Below, piece by piece: positions 49,126 through 60,299 of a DNA stretch of 64,000 nucleotides; the stretch's first letter is position 1, and each line of letters starts with the position of its first letter. Made by a program: the position numbers and the translations under genes. The stretch covers positions 65,543,688 to 65,607,687 of the forward strand of contig CM067370.1 in assembly GCA_034401795.1 (NCBI GenBank), given 5' to 3'. This DNA is from Chaetoderma sp. LZ-2023a. Taxonomy: Eukaryota; Mollusca; Caudofoveata; Chaetodermatida; Chaetodermatidae. Under the pieces are notes generated by a model. It was not told the origin of the DNA, made no database searches, and saw only the letters and a list, made by a program, of their open reading frames with translations.

Positions 49126-49615
49126 GTATAGTTGTCTTGAAATTGAGACACTGGAATCTCAAGGGTTAAATTTACGTGATTGATTATTAATTATATTTGA
49201 AGATTATAAAATATTCATGAAGGAAACAATTTTACAAATATAATATTGATAATTATGTACATAATTGCTTTTTCTACAGTAATAACGTTATAATAAATTA
49301 TGGGTGAATTAGGATTAGGCCTATTTTTATGATTCTAGTCGATGTAAGCTGGAATTTGTCAGCGAAAGACAGGCGATCGTTGGGAAATGGCGTTTCTGCA
49401 ATCTGCTGTCATCTTTCTAGGACGGTTAAGACAAAAACCCTTTTCGGTTAAATTTTATTCTGTTATGGGGAGTTGAGTATTGGGCCTGATAATTCAGAAG
49501 CATAAGGATCGTATTATAATAATAATTACTATAGCCGTAGAGTGGCCATGCGCATACCTTTACTATGGGGGATAGCATTCGTGTATCGCGAGATCTCCTA
49601 TGCGAGATCGAGAAA

Positions 49616-50131
49616 AGAATAGACTGGGTCCCGATCTGCCTGGTCTCCGAAGTGGAGTCTCTGTAACATACTAGTCGTTGTGATGACGTAATAAGATGGC
49701 CGATCATTACATTAACGAAGCCACGCCTCTTTTTAGAATGTGGGGATAGTTGTCCCAAAAATAGTCCCTCTTAATTCGTCGTAAAATTCAAATCGGTCGC
49801 GCTCAAAATGTGGTCAAACACTTATTGACGTTGCGTAGTTCTAAGCTGATATCACACGAACCGCTGGATGGGTCGGGTCGAGTTTAATGTATTTATCATG
49901 CTAGTGATACAGAGGTTAGGATGATACCAAAATCAACACGATCCACATTGTTGCTTTTACAGTCGACTACGGAGATAGACTGGGTCCCGATATGTCTGGG
50001 CTCCGAAGTGGTGTCTGTGTAACAGTGTAGTCGTTGTGGTGACGTAATAAGACTGCCGGTCATCACATTAGAGATGTATTCTCGAACGAATCCACGCCTC
50101 TATTTTTAGATCGTGGAGATAGTTGTCCCGA
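49616..50131. repeat. Pair of about 150-bp direct repeats (49616-49757, 49973-50131)
   Basis: Both contain AGACTGGGTCCCGAT, CTCCGAAGTGG, TAGTCGTTGTG, TGACGTAATAAGA, CCACGCCTCT and GGGGATAGTTGTCCC-like ends. They are separated by about 215 bp. Confidence 0.8.
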
Positions 50132-50396
50132 CCATAGATCAGAAAAGCGTAGATCACTCATAACTCTCTCAAAAGCGGCATTACAGTGTTCTCGTTTATA
50201 TGAGAATATCATATTACTACCAAAATCGTATTTTTTGGGTGCAAATTCCATTTCCTAGTCGAATAAAATGTCAGATTAATACATCCAATCAAATTTTATA
50301 TACGATAAAAATATATAACTCTGTAACTTTGTAGGGCCACGCGACAGAGACAATTTGTGCAAAATTTTCCATGATTTATGAAAAAGAATAGAAGGA

Positions 50397-50645
50397 TCCA
50401 TTTCTACCTAAGCCCTACCCATTTCTAGCTAAGCGCCGTCCACTTTGTTTTGGAATCCATTTATATACTTTGAATCTTGAATTAGCCCAATTCCAATTTC
50501 AAGGTAACCAGGCATAGGTCTATACAGGATATTTATTGAATATTTCCACACTAATTTAATACAGCTACAGCTCCCAATCAAATTAGTTTCAAAATATTCA
50601 CCAGAATGTCTATTAAATTGTAAATTCATCAAATTCGTACATTTG
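50397..50645 (+). repeat. MITE family 1, partial copy 6
   Basis: CATTTCTACCTAAGCCCTACCC, TATACAGGATATTTATTGAAT and a return arm CAAATTAGTTTCAAAATATTCACC, then TATTAAATTGTAAA. Confidence 0.65.
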
Positions 50646-50688
50646 ATAGCCTTTTCGAATTCCATGACGGAGCTATAATACGTTATGA

Positions 50689-50711
50689 TGATGATGATGA
50701 TGATGATGATG
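50689..50711. repeat. (GAT)n microsatellite
   Basis: About 8 units. Confidence 0.9.
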
Positions 50712-51489
50712 ACATCAACTACTAGGGACGTAATGAATCGATTATGAAGTCAGATAATTGAGTGGCAGATAGGATTACTTCATTGATGTCGCACACGCTG
50801 TCAACTCAATCAAACATGTCCGCCGCCTCCTACTTCCTAATTGGCCACTATTTTACATGTTGCGATCTCATGTTGCAAAATCCTTTGTTGCAGACATGCA
50901 AAAAGGGTAACTATGTAGAGAAAGGAGGGGTGCGCACCCCTGAGACACTGCCACGGATCAGCCCATGCAGCCTACCTTCCACGCTCGTGTATACCGCTAC
51001 GGAAACGGATGCTTTTCGGATAAATACTTGTGAAAATATGTATCGCAAATTATCAATGTTGTAACCATCTCTGCCTTGTCGTTCGTTAACCGTATTAAAA
51101 TTAGCATAGATATTGTCATTGACGCATGTAGCAATACACTATTTCCGTATCATAGAATTTAATAAATAACGATGCACATTACTGTACAGATTGATTGACA
51201 ACAACGGGTGTCCGGCACGCAATTCGGAGTAGCAAAATATTTGGTGCCGTATACTCCGAGAAGGCTAATATAGCGTTCACCGAATAAAATGGCCAAATCA
51301 TCGATTGACAAACCTAAAATACGGTATTTGACGACCGCTGAAATACATTGGTCGTTAAATGCTCAGATGGTTTTGTATTTACGATGGTCAAGCGATTTAA
51401 ATATAGCTTAGAGACCAATTTCAGATAGTACAATTGCCTGACTATGCCACTTTAAATTGCGCATATCCCTGAACTTGCTGGACGTAATA

Positions 51490-53080
51490 GGTTAGCAAAT
51501 GAAGGATTCATGGCTGTCCAAGGTGTGGATTGAAAGTGAGCTTTTAGGTCAAAATACCACTGAACTTATAATTCCTGGAAAGGACAATGACATCGGAACT
51601 TGTGCTCATAAGATTACTTCACATGCAATGTGGCAAATATTTCTGCCCAAACTCCTAGCGTATCTCCAGGAACATGACATACAATACCTTGTCAACAATG
51701 CTCAATCAGATATAGGTGATGATAGTGAGAAGCTTATCTCATCCATGTCCTCGGCAAGATTTAGTAACCAAATGGCTGCATTTTTGCTAAGCAGCACTGC
51801 CAACAATCCTAATTTCCAGTTTTGATAGCAGTACATGGATATGGTGTGTATCCTTCTGCTGTCTGTCAAAACTCAGAGATGGAATATGTGTTTTGCATCT
51901 GTCTGCATTCAGGCGAATGCTTCCAATGTTTCAGCGATATGACAATACAAACTATGCAAGAATCATATATCAAGCAGAAAAGCACCAGCTTCCTGAATCC
52001 GGGCGAGGTGCTTCAACAGTTCCAGCAATGCAACTTTGTTGTAAACGCTCAGAAGGCAGATTCAATCGGATTTCTCCTAACCACAGCCAAGAGTCGCTAT
52101 ATAGCACTGAAAAATGGAGTGGATGAATTACAAAAGTCAACGAAACGGATATCGCACTCAGCAGATGGGCTCTTTCTTACAATTTACGTGCCCATATTGC
52201 AGCCGAAACAAGAATGTGCGCCATGGAGTTTGATTACCACATGACACGCAATGAATCAACTGCATCAGAAAGCGACGTGATCATCATGCTGATAAAGTTA
52301 AAGTAAGACCGATTCTAGAGGGACTCAACCTATTTTCTTTTTACTCATTATCCATACGATACCGTACAATATTGCAACAATGGATATGTCTACAGAGGAG
52401 ATTCAAGAATCTTTCGTCAACGCTGAACTATTGGGTTAGAAGCAGTTGAATACGTTTTTGTTAGAAAAAACTAATGGTGAGAACAGAGGGACAGCTGCAC
52501 AGAAAATGCTACGACCCACTAAAGAAAATAAAGGTTGTAACATTTGCATCTCTTTATATGGTACAGAAACAAACCAAATCAAAAGAGAAGGAAGTCACCA
52601 TAAAAGCTGATCAGTATATCTTGCAACGCTTTATCGTAGCCTATGAAACTGGAAGAGTCGTGGAACTTCCAAAGATCTTGAAACTTGAATTGATGCCCCT
52701 GTAGATACACTCGCAGAACTGAATGGGGTTCTCATAGGCAGAAACAAATCAGTCCTTGCAGATGTCTAAACAAGTGATATCCAATGTTCTCCAAAGATAA
52801 CATGTGAAAGGACGTGATGCCTGGTGATCGGTGGCCAAGCTCATGTGGTGGCACTCGGGAAGCCTCATGGTAGTTCCACAGTTGGTGTCCTCACTGACAA
52901 ATGTGTAAAATGTGTATTCCAGAGTGTATACAACAGCTACATGATAGATGGTCGCACAGGACTCAAAACGATCGAAGATAGCCTTATAGGCATCCATAGG
53001 AGACGGAGAGGCATACCCCTCTTCTGCTGTATGATTAGAAAGGCATGAGGATGGAATATGATTCCAATTAGATGCAGCAG
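51490..53080 (+). pseudogene. Decayed member of an uncharacterised repetitive invertebrate protein family (copy 1)
   Basis: Across shifting frames the plus strand gives, in order, RRMLPMFQRYDNTNYAR, KRSEGRFNRISPNHSQE, ALSRWALSYNLRAHIAAETR, TIKADQYILQRF with VVELPKILKLELMPL, LAELNGVLIGRNKSVLADV and LVIGGQAHVVALGKPHG. I recall these segments, in this order, from large uncharacterised proteins that recur in many invertebrate genomes; no database was consulted. Frameshifts and stops show it is dead. The LVIDG-type segment, here LVIGG, resembles the first acidic motif of PIN/FEN1-like nucleases, which is an inference only. The related minus-strand copy at 57643-59608 shares the YAR...QLP region. 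Confidence 0.6.
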
Positions 53081-54689
53081 AGGGGGGAGACGTTAGATTT
53101 TGAAGATTTTTCCTTAAAATATGTCTCACAGGCCGAGCTTGTCCGCTCATTAAAGATTTCACACTTAGATGGTGGATTGCACCTAGGGTATTTTGCACAA
53201 ACGTATCCTGCATAATCGATACTGTTAAACCGATCACAATTAGTCGCAATTAGTCAACGTACACTTAATCTTTCCACCTTCACCTCATTGCTTAGCTGCC
53301 GCCGTTAAACAAAAAATGAATGCAAAAGTAAGCATTCAAGTCTTGGTCAAATAGAACCTCTTTAAAAAGTTACGGTTGAAGTGAGAAAATGGAACACCAA
53401 CCCATTGTTAACAAACTGGCGGTAAAACTGCCTTAAGACAGAGCTAGTCTTAAACGCGGACTTGAAATGTTTTAAAAACCAACGTTAGATGAACTAAAAC
53501 CCATGATCTAGGAGTTTAAGAAAAAAACAAGTAACAGCATAAATAATATGAAGTAAAAGTAGAAAATAATGAGAAATACCCATAACTTAGGAAGAATGGA
53601 TTTCATTTGAGGTACATCTGATGAAAACTTGATGACTCAACTTGAACTTTCAAAGGATAAATTCATAATTTTTCCTGAGACTAAATCAATGACTGTCCAA
53701 GACGGCAGAAATTTAATTGTGATGGTTATTTTCTTTATCAAGCAGGTGTATGAGCACGTGCATTGGCATGAGAATGATTTAATGGCCATTGACGACGCCA
53801 GTCTTGATATGTGTGATAAGAAGGGAGTTAAGCCATTCTAGAAGCCTATAATGGGATAGGGGGGCTATTGTTCCTGAATATTGAGGCTTTAAAGGATAGG
53901 TTGAATTCTTTCTGGGGCTAAATAATGGTGGATTGCATTTAGCAAGTAGTGATTGAATGGTATAGATGTTAGTGGTGTCATAAAACACTGCTAATTGAAC
54001 TTTTGACAGCGTGGCCACTCCCAAACAGATAGAGACGAATTATATATGCCAATATATCGTCCAAATTTGGTCTTGATAGATCAATAAATGTTGAAACGTG
54101 CCCCAATTTGTTGACAGACGATGGAAGACAGTTGACAGGCAGACAAGTCGTGGTTGCATAAGCGCACCAAGGTAAGCTAAAAATCTTAGGTTTTGTCAAT
54201 ATCACAATGAATATGAATATGTGAGTGTGTGAACATGAGATATAGATGAAGTTGAGTTAGACAAAAAATGTTAATGTTGAGTTCATACCAAAGATACAAT
54301 GGCCTTGATTATTGGGATATGTCCTCCTACTATAAGGAAACATGTCCAAGTTTGTGTTTAAGGTAATTAACCAAACATGGGTTGACGTTCTTAACACAAA
54401 ATGTTATTGTTGAACAAAGACTAATTTCTGTCATTATCACAATGATCTATCAATGATATTTTGACCTCAAACAATGCGAGGTTTTTTCAGGCAAACTATA
54501 AGCAAGGTTTAGTAAGGACGCCTTCTGTAGAACTTGTGTAAAAATAAAATTGCATTCATTGGGTCAGCGACGTTTACCTTTTAACCTAAAAGAGCAAGAT
54601 ACATATTCAGTCCACTAAGGGAAACTGTTTGTGGAATATCCATTCAGAACATTAATTAGGAGGAAATAATAGCATGCCATTAGTTCCTG
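53081..54689. other. No supported gene
   Basis: AT-rich. The minus-strand open frame 52749-53249 overlaps the pseudogene above and is probably a shadow. Parts from about 53830 look like very degraded units of the repeat array seen at 60.3-62.4 kb. Confidence 0.4.
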
Positions 54690-54910
54690 ATAATACATTT
54701 ACCGGAATCTTTGGAGTTTTAGATTTTTTAGACAAAAAAGATGCCTGCTGGTCAAATTGATGAATTCTCCCACCGAAGTTTGATTGAAATTGGTCAAGTT
54801 GTTAAAGAGTAACACCCTAAATTGACCAAGCAAAATTCTGAATAGACGATCGGAAGTTTACCACCATAGCTTCTTCCACCCAAGTTTCACTAAAATTGGG
54901 CCATTGGTTA
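54690..54910. repeat. Degenerate about 150-bp repeat units, left of element E
   Basis: CACCGAAGTTTGATTGAAAT and CACCCAAGTTTCACTAAAAT mark two units in the same orientation as the array at 60300-62440, which suggests one array split by the insertion of element E. Confidence 0.6.
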
Positions 54911-54932
54911 TAGTCTACTAGCCAGGCGGGTG

Positions 54933-55054
54933 AATCTAGAAATGTTGAGTACTGTAAGGTTTTATGTTTGAAATTCAATATATTTATATATATATATATA
55001 TAAATATATTGAATTTCAAACATAAAACCTTACAGTACTCAACATTTCTAGATT
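54933..55054. repeat. Perfect 122-bp palindrome next to the Tc1 insertion
   Basis: Two 61-bp arms are exact complements around a TA-rich centre at about 54993/54994. The left arm is the terminal segment of element E and the right arm an inverted copy of it. The same short peptide is encoded on both strands, which confirms the symmetry. Confidence 0.95.
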
Positions 55055-55063
55055 ATATATATA

Positions 55064-56717
55064 CAGCTGTGCAAAAGTTAAGCACCACCCTATTTTTACG
55101 CACATGCGAGGGTATATTCATGTGCTATGAAGAAAGCAATAGCATAAACATTTATGTACCCATCCATCTTAGTGCAAGAGGTAATAATGCAACTAGAGGA
55201 ATGTTGATTATGATGGTGGGGAAACACTGTATGTTTTTGTTTGAACTTGAAAACGAGGCCTGAATATGGTTACGTTGACACAACTGACAACTATTGCCCT
55301 ACAGTTGACACACGTGGCTAGATTGTCATTAATGGTGTCTGAAAACGAAGTTTAACATCTGTGCACGAGTTTGAGACTGTCATTATTAATACCGGGTATA
55401 TCCACCTTGTGCCTGGATGACGGCCTGGACACGACGTCTCATGCTGGTCACCAACCGACTGATACGCCATTGTGGTATTCGTTGCCATTCAAGATGGAGT
55501 GCGTCTGTTAATTCCTGTAGGTTCTGCACAGGAGGATCCCTCCTTCTCACCATGTTTCCCAGAATGTCCCAGATATGCTCAATAGGGTTCATGTCAGGGC
55601 TCCTTGCTGGCCATGGTAGGGTTTCGATGGCATTCTGGCGGAGGTATTCATGCACAGCTCTAGCACGATGTGGTCGGGCGTTGTCATCCATGAATATAGG
55701 GTGGGTTCCAGGTGCATGATTTACAAAATGAGGGACCACAACTCTATCCAGTATGGAATCCTGATATCTTTGTCCATTTAGTGTTCCAGGTACAGTCAAC
55801 AGATCCAGCTTACAATCAAATGAGATGCACCCCCATATCATAACGGAACCTCCACCAAATGGAACTTCTTCCATGATGTTACGTTGGTCGTACGCCGTGC
55901 GTCTGGACCTCCATACACGAGTTCGACCATCTGTGGCATGAAGCAGGAACCGACTTTCATCGGACCAGTGTACCCGTCTCCAGGATCTCATGTTCCAGTG
56001 TCTTCTTTCGTTGCACCACCTCAGACGCTCCTCTTTGTGGTGTGCAGTGAGGAGAGGACGTCTGACAGGTCTCCTAGCTTTCATGCCAGCAGCATACAGT
56101 CTCCTTTTGACGGTAGACATTGACACTCTATTGCGCGTTTCCCATTGCTGGCTGAGCACTCTGCTGTTGGTGAATGGAGATCTCCTAACAAGGCGTACTA
56201 GGGCTCGATCATCACGGGCAGTAGTCTTCTTCGGTCTTCCAGATCTAGGCCTGTCCTTCACCTCGTTAGTTTGCCCATGTTTTGCAATCAAACGACTGAT
56301 TACAGTATGGTTAATGTTCAGCTGTCTGCCAATCTCTCTGCATGACATACCAGTGGTATGCATGCCTATGATTTGCCATTTCACACGATCACTTAACCTT
56401 CGTCTTGCCATAGCGGTTCACAATCAAGAGCTAATTCTCTCTGTACAAATAAACCACGGTCATGAACACAAAATTCCTAATCTTGTCGCCTAAATCTGTA
56501 TGTAATGTTCTACACCTCAAACTGGACTTTTACATAACTGAACACGTGTGCTGTTTCCCGCCACGCACAGACATCAAGCGGCGCGAAGTCATGCATGCAT
56601 GTGCATTTCGTACTTGGAATTATGTCAGCTAACGCGGGGACAAAAAGTATGGCAGCCTAGTTGTACCATCATGTTTCTACGTTCTATTGTTTTTGCTGGT
56701 GCTTAACTTTTGCACAG

Positions 56718-56720
<3 letters not shown>
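55064..56720 (-). mobile_element. Tc1-like transposon, 1657 bp
   Basis: Ends are CAGCTGTGCAAAAGTTAAGC and the complement of CACCTGTGCAAAAGTTAAGC, with TA on both sides, the Tc1/mariner target duplication. It sits in a TA-rich tract within the left arm of element E. One uninterrupted transposase frame fills it. Confidence 0.93.
55386..56411 (-). CDS. Tc1 transposase, DD34E, full length
   Basis: The 341-codon intact frame starts at ATG (56411), a normal length for Tc1. The N-terminal part has two helix-turn-helix units (SDRVKWQIIGMHTTGMSCRE and STVKRRLYAAGMKARR) around a GRPKKTT motif, the paired-like DNA-binding region. The catalytic core has D in VHWSDESRF, D in FMDDNARPH and E in SPDMNPIEHIWD, with 34 residues between the last two. 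A glycine-rich segment GGGSVMIWG is present. The enzyme cuts and pastes the element through its inverted repeats at TA sites. No stop or frameshift was seen, so the copy may be active or recently so. Confidence 0.95.
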   Translation of the reverse strand: MARRRLSDRVKWQIIGMHTTGMSCREIGRQLNINHTVISRLIAKHGQTNEVKDRPRSGRPKKTTARDDRALVRLVRRSPFTNSRVLSQQWETRNRVSMSTVKRRLYAAGMKARRPVRRPLLTAHHKEERLRWCNERRHWNMRSWRRVHWSDESRFLLHATDGRTRVWRSRRTAYDQRNIMEEVPFGGGSVMIWGCISFDCKLDLLTVPGTLNGQRYQDSILDRVVVPHFVNHAPGTHPIFMDDNARPHRARAVHEYLRQNAIETLPWPARSPDMNPIEHIWDILGNMVRRRDPPVQNLQELTDALHLEWQRIPQWRISRLVTSMRRRVQAVIQAQGGYTRY

Positions 56721-56760
<40 letters not shown>

Positions 56761-56763
56761 ATA

Positions 56764-57240
56764 AGGATTCCGAAACTGTCGGATGCTAACCTCCATATGG
56801 GTAGCATTTTAATTAATTGACCTAATTATCATATTAATTAGGTCAAATCACTAAATCAAGAATATCTTCCTTACAAAGCCACCTAGAGACTTCGTTTTGG
56901 TGGCTAGACCTATGTTTTCAGGCACAATGAATCTATCTACCATAATTTCAGGCTCATACCACCAACCCAATTGTTTGAAATCAAACATGGTTGTCATGTC
57001 GAGGTAAATCATAAAATCATCATAATTCAGATACCATTGACTGTAAAGATTTCGTTTGGATGGCTGAACCCCTTCAAATTACGGCCACAGATGGCCACTT
57101 CACAGAACTGATTTCTCCTGATAAATAGCTTTTTGGGGCTAAAAGATGGTGATTCCTTACGATGGGTGGTCCATACAAACAGCAGCTTTAAAGAACCATC
57201 GTCTTTTGGCCCCAAAAAGCATGTGGTCGCTATAAACAGG
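56764..57240. repeat. Left inner inverted arm of element E
   Basis: Its reverse complement aligns with about 59640-60195, best over the outer about 280 bp, where blocks of 20 or more bases agree. Confidence 0.7.
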
Positions 57241-57642
57241 TTTGACTTAGTACCACTACTACTCAAATTCTCTCCGTCGCTCTCTCTCTCTCTCTCTACT
57301 TCATCATCATCTCGTTGTGTTCAAGAGTTACAACATTCGCCCCTCCTTCACACATACAGTAACTGCTTACATGACAATCCATTTGCTGAACAGCTACACT
57401 TACAACTGACAGCTGCAATGATGCCCATAAGATTTTCTTGTGCGAACGCCTCCTTGACAGAACAGGCATCACTTGGTCATTTTCATGAACTTCTCATCCA
57501 TAGTCAGTGGTTTGGAGAGCAGGGGGGCGTGGGGGTATCATTTGGGGGTGCTCTCTGGAGATGGAGGGCCAGTTTGATGTTTGTTGGTGGAAGGGTCTTC
57601 AGAGCTAGAGGGTTCTTTCACTTGTGAAAAAGGTCATACCTA

Positions 57643-59608
57643 TCAGCATTCATTGAATTGCTCTCGCTCTTCTGGAAGTAGAGCCAGGAAGGAGATTCCA
57701 GTTATTAGGTCACTCTGAGTGGCATCCTCCTCTCCCAGAACTGAGTCTAGTTCAGTGATGTCAGTCTGGGTGAGCACTTTCAGGATGGATACCTTACCTT
57801 TGCCCTTAAGGTAGGTCACTGCGTCGTATTCCGAGAGCGCATTCCTTCCCAAGATGCACTAATGTTGAGCACGGAGCCATCCGAGCTCGGCTCACAAGTT
57901 CAGTGTTGCTACCAAGATGGTGTATGTAGAGTAGTGAGAATTTCCGCCTGTTGTACTTGTTTTTCATAATGGCATCACAGCCAGGTAGGGCCGAGTTCAG
58001 AGTCAGCTGATATCCAGTCGAGCTCTCCCCAACTGTTCTCTGGCTCTCGAGATCCTCTGCGCTGACACCATTATACCAATTAAAGATGGCATAGAGTCCT
58101 GCTCCTCTGTATTTGGTGAGATGATATTTCATTCCGTTAGCAACATCGCCCCCTGTACCCGATGATGGCCAGACAATGTGCTAGAGCACCTGAGAGGCAT
58201 CAACCAGCAGCGTCGGGAGGAGGATGGTTCTTTATGACGACTTGTTACCCTTTTGGATGCATCCATACTTGTCCATGTGTGGGGCCGGTACAGGGCTCAG
58301 TTCATGTTGGAAGACAGCAAGCAACTCTATGAACTCAACGACCATGGGATGGGTGAATATGGCTTCCAATTCATAGATAGTTTTGTTCATCACTTTCACA
58401 CAATGCTTCAGTACCTATGTAGTCTTCTCCTTTCTCTTGGTCAGATTGTGGAAGTCATCAGGCAGAGATGCGGCAACAGCTTTCTGTCCAATCGCGATGG
58501 TATCTTGTACGTTGACATCCTCCTGTAGATGCCACGTGTCCATTGACGATGTTGTACAAGGATGTTGATTGTTCAGTGAGTGGATCATGCCTCTGGAGAT
58601 CAACCAGTATCTTCTCTGTCCAGCTTCCTTAAGTCTTTTCCCCCCGTCTTCTTTGTATTTGGCAGGTGCAGAGATAGTTTATCTATCAATACTGTACACA
58701 TCCTCCATGCCGATGACAGACACAGACTCAATCCAGACAGCGGCTTATTCATGGTTAGTGGAGATACTACTCATGCTGCCAGCTTGCTTGCCTTGCTTGA
58801 TGCACGTCTGATCCCCAGACTAGTCACCAGATACAGCGGCAGCTCCTCATTGATAAGCATGTGCTCCATCAATAAGATCCTTTTCGGCATCTGGTGGTAA
58901 TTGCTGCATGTCCCGCAAGTGCCAGCTCGTGTATCATGCATAATCACGATGCCTAGCTGCAAAGAAATACGGGAGCATCATCTCCAGACTATGCTACTGT
59001 AGTAGCCAGTCACACTCACATCCAGAATAGGATGGTTAGAAAGGTAAACCTAGAGCTTTCCTGTTGGATGTGCTCTTGCCTTCTCGAGGTATGCAACAAT
59101 AATTTCATAACTTTTCTCTCCCTCGTGCAAGAAATTGTGAAGAAGTGCAGCGACAACCATATGAAAGGCTCACGCCTTTCCATTCAAGATGCTGGTGATA
59201 CCTCCGTACGCAGCACCGGCGAGATCCTCAGCACCTGTAGCTTTCATGTTTTGTATCTGATTGTACCAATGAAAGATATCAAGGTGTGCATCATTCTGTC
59301 TAAGAGACACACTTCCATCGTACAGGATGACTCCACTTGATGAGGCAGGCGATGGTGTTGAGCTGCATGTCAAATGTCAGGTGGACATGGAGCATGCCAA
59401 GGCTTTTGAGTGTCTGGGCGAGGCAGGCTATGGTAGTCAGGAAAGCGGCCGGATGAGACGGAGGAGAGTAAATGAGTGGAACAAAGACATAGTCTTGGGA
59501 TTGTGCATGCCAATACCTGAGCACGTTCTGGAGAGCATTTAATCCAAACCATTCAATTGGGTTCTGGGAGAGGCTGGGAGAAATATGCCACATCCTTGCT
59601 CTCGTCAT
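57643..59608 (-). pseudogene. Decayed member of the same uncharacterised family (copy 2), gene of element E
   Basis: Along the minus strand, fragments in different frames follow one another: HLTFDMQLNTIACLIKW (about 59400), ATGAEDLAGAAYGGITSILN (about 59190), TRAGTCGTCSNYHQMP with out-of-frame YARYTSWHLRDMQQLPPDA-like coding (about 58910), WHLQEDVNVQDTIAIGQKAV (about 58500), a middle region, then YDAVTYLKGKGKVSILKVL and LGEEDATQSDLITG (about 57780-57690). This order matches large uncharacterised invertebrate proteins as I remember them. GCD..(x)GKGK segments in that family resemble the helix-two-turn-helix of FEN1/PIN nucleases, here with the GC lost (inference). Many frameshifts; not functional. 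Confidence 0.6.
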
Positions 59609-59639
59609 TGGCTAAGCTGACTGAGTAATTTTATGATTT

Positions 59640-60195
59640 ACCTCATCATGCCTTGTGGCCAAATAGATTTGAGGCAGCTGGGTGAGTGGGGTGAGCATGA
59701 GACCATGTTAGATAGATTTTTTGGGGTCAGAAACATGGGTGTAGACATAAAAACCCAGTCTCTGTCTTCAATGGTCACTGATTTTATGATTGACCACTTT
59801 ATGCACATCAGCCATATTGAATTTCAGGCGGTTGTGTGGGATGTAACAGCATGGAACTATGTTAGATCCATTCCCTTGGGTTGAACAGATTTGTCTAGAC
59901 ACCAAAGCGAAGTCTCTAATGTTAATGGTTTGAGTTATGATGTTTTTATGATTGACCGCATTATGCATGGCGGCCATATTTGATTTTAGACAGTTGGATT
60001 GCTGAAACCATGTGAGATAGATTCCTTGTGGTTGAAAGCATGGGTCTAAACACCAAAATGAGGTCCATGTTCCCTACTAAGGAAGATATTCTTGATTTAG
60101 TGATTTTGGCCTAATTAATATGCTAATTAAGTCAATTATGCAAAATGCTACACGTATAGAGATTAGCATAGGGCAGTTTCTGAGTCCTTAGTACG
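59640..60195. repeat. Right inner inverted arm of element E, with about 150-bp sub-repeats
   Basis: Units at about 59690, 59850 and 60000 share GTTAGATAGATTC/TTGGGGT, CACCAAA.CGA.GTC and TATGATTGACC..TTATGCA. The outer half is the complement of the left arm. Confidence 0.7.
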
Positions 60196-60299
60196 TATAT
60201 ATTGCATTTTCAACATAAAACCTTACAGTACTCAACATTTCTCGATTCACTACAGAACACAGACGGCTGCCTAGTAGACTATCATGGAATAACACTGCT

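Larger units (their letters stand above)
54911..60282. mobile_element. Element E: long-inverted-terminus element carrying a minus-strand gene relic and a Tc1 insertion
   Basis: The left end TAGTCTACTAG (54911) mirrors the right end CTAGTAGACTA (60271-60282). Further in, GAAATGTTGAGTACTGTAAG at about 54939 matches the complement of 60225-60244. Beyond the Tc1, the left arm continues at 56764 (AAGGATTCCGAAACTG, ATGCTAACC, TTAATTAGGTCAAATCACTA, CAAGAATATCTTCC) and the right arm mirrors it down to about 59915. The arms also hold about 150-bp sub-repeats (ATAGATTC..TTG, CACCAAAACGAAGTCTCT). Without the Tc1 the element is about 3.7 kb. The gene relic at 57643-59608 lies between the arms. Confidence 0.65.

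Noticed and set aside
52749-53249. 166-codon minus-strand frame
   Set aside because: Overlaps the plus-strand pseudogene, where protein-family landmarks are seen; the minus frame shows none.
55990-56493. 167-codon plus-strand frame
   Set aside because: Antisense to the intact Tc1 transposase.
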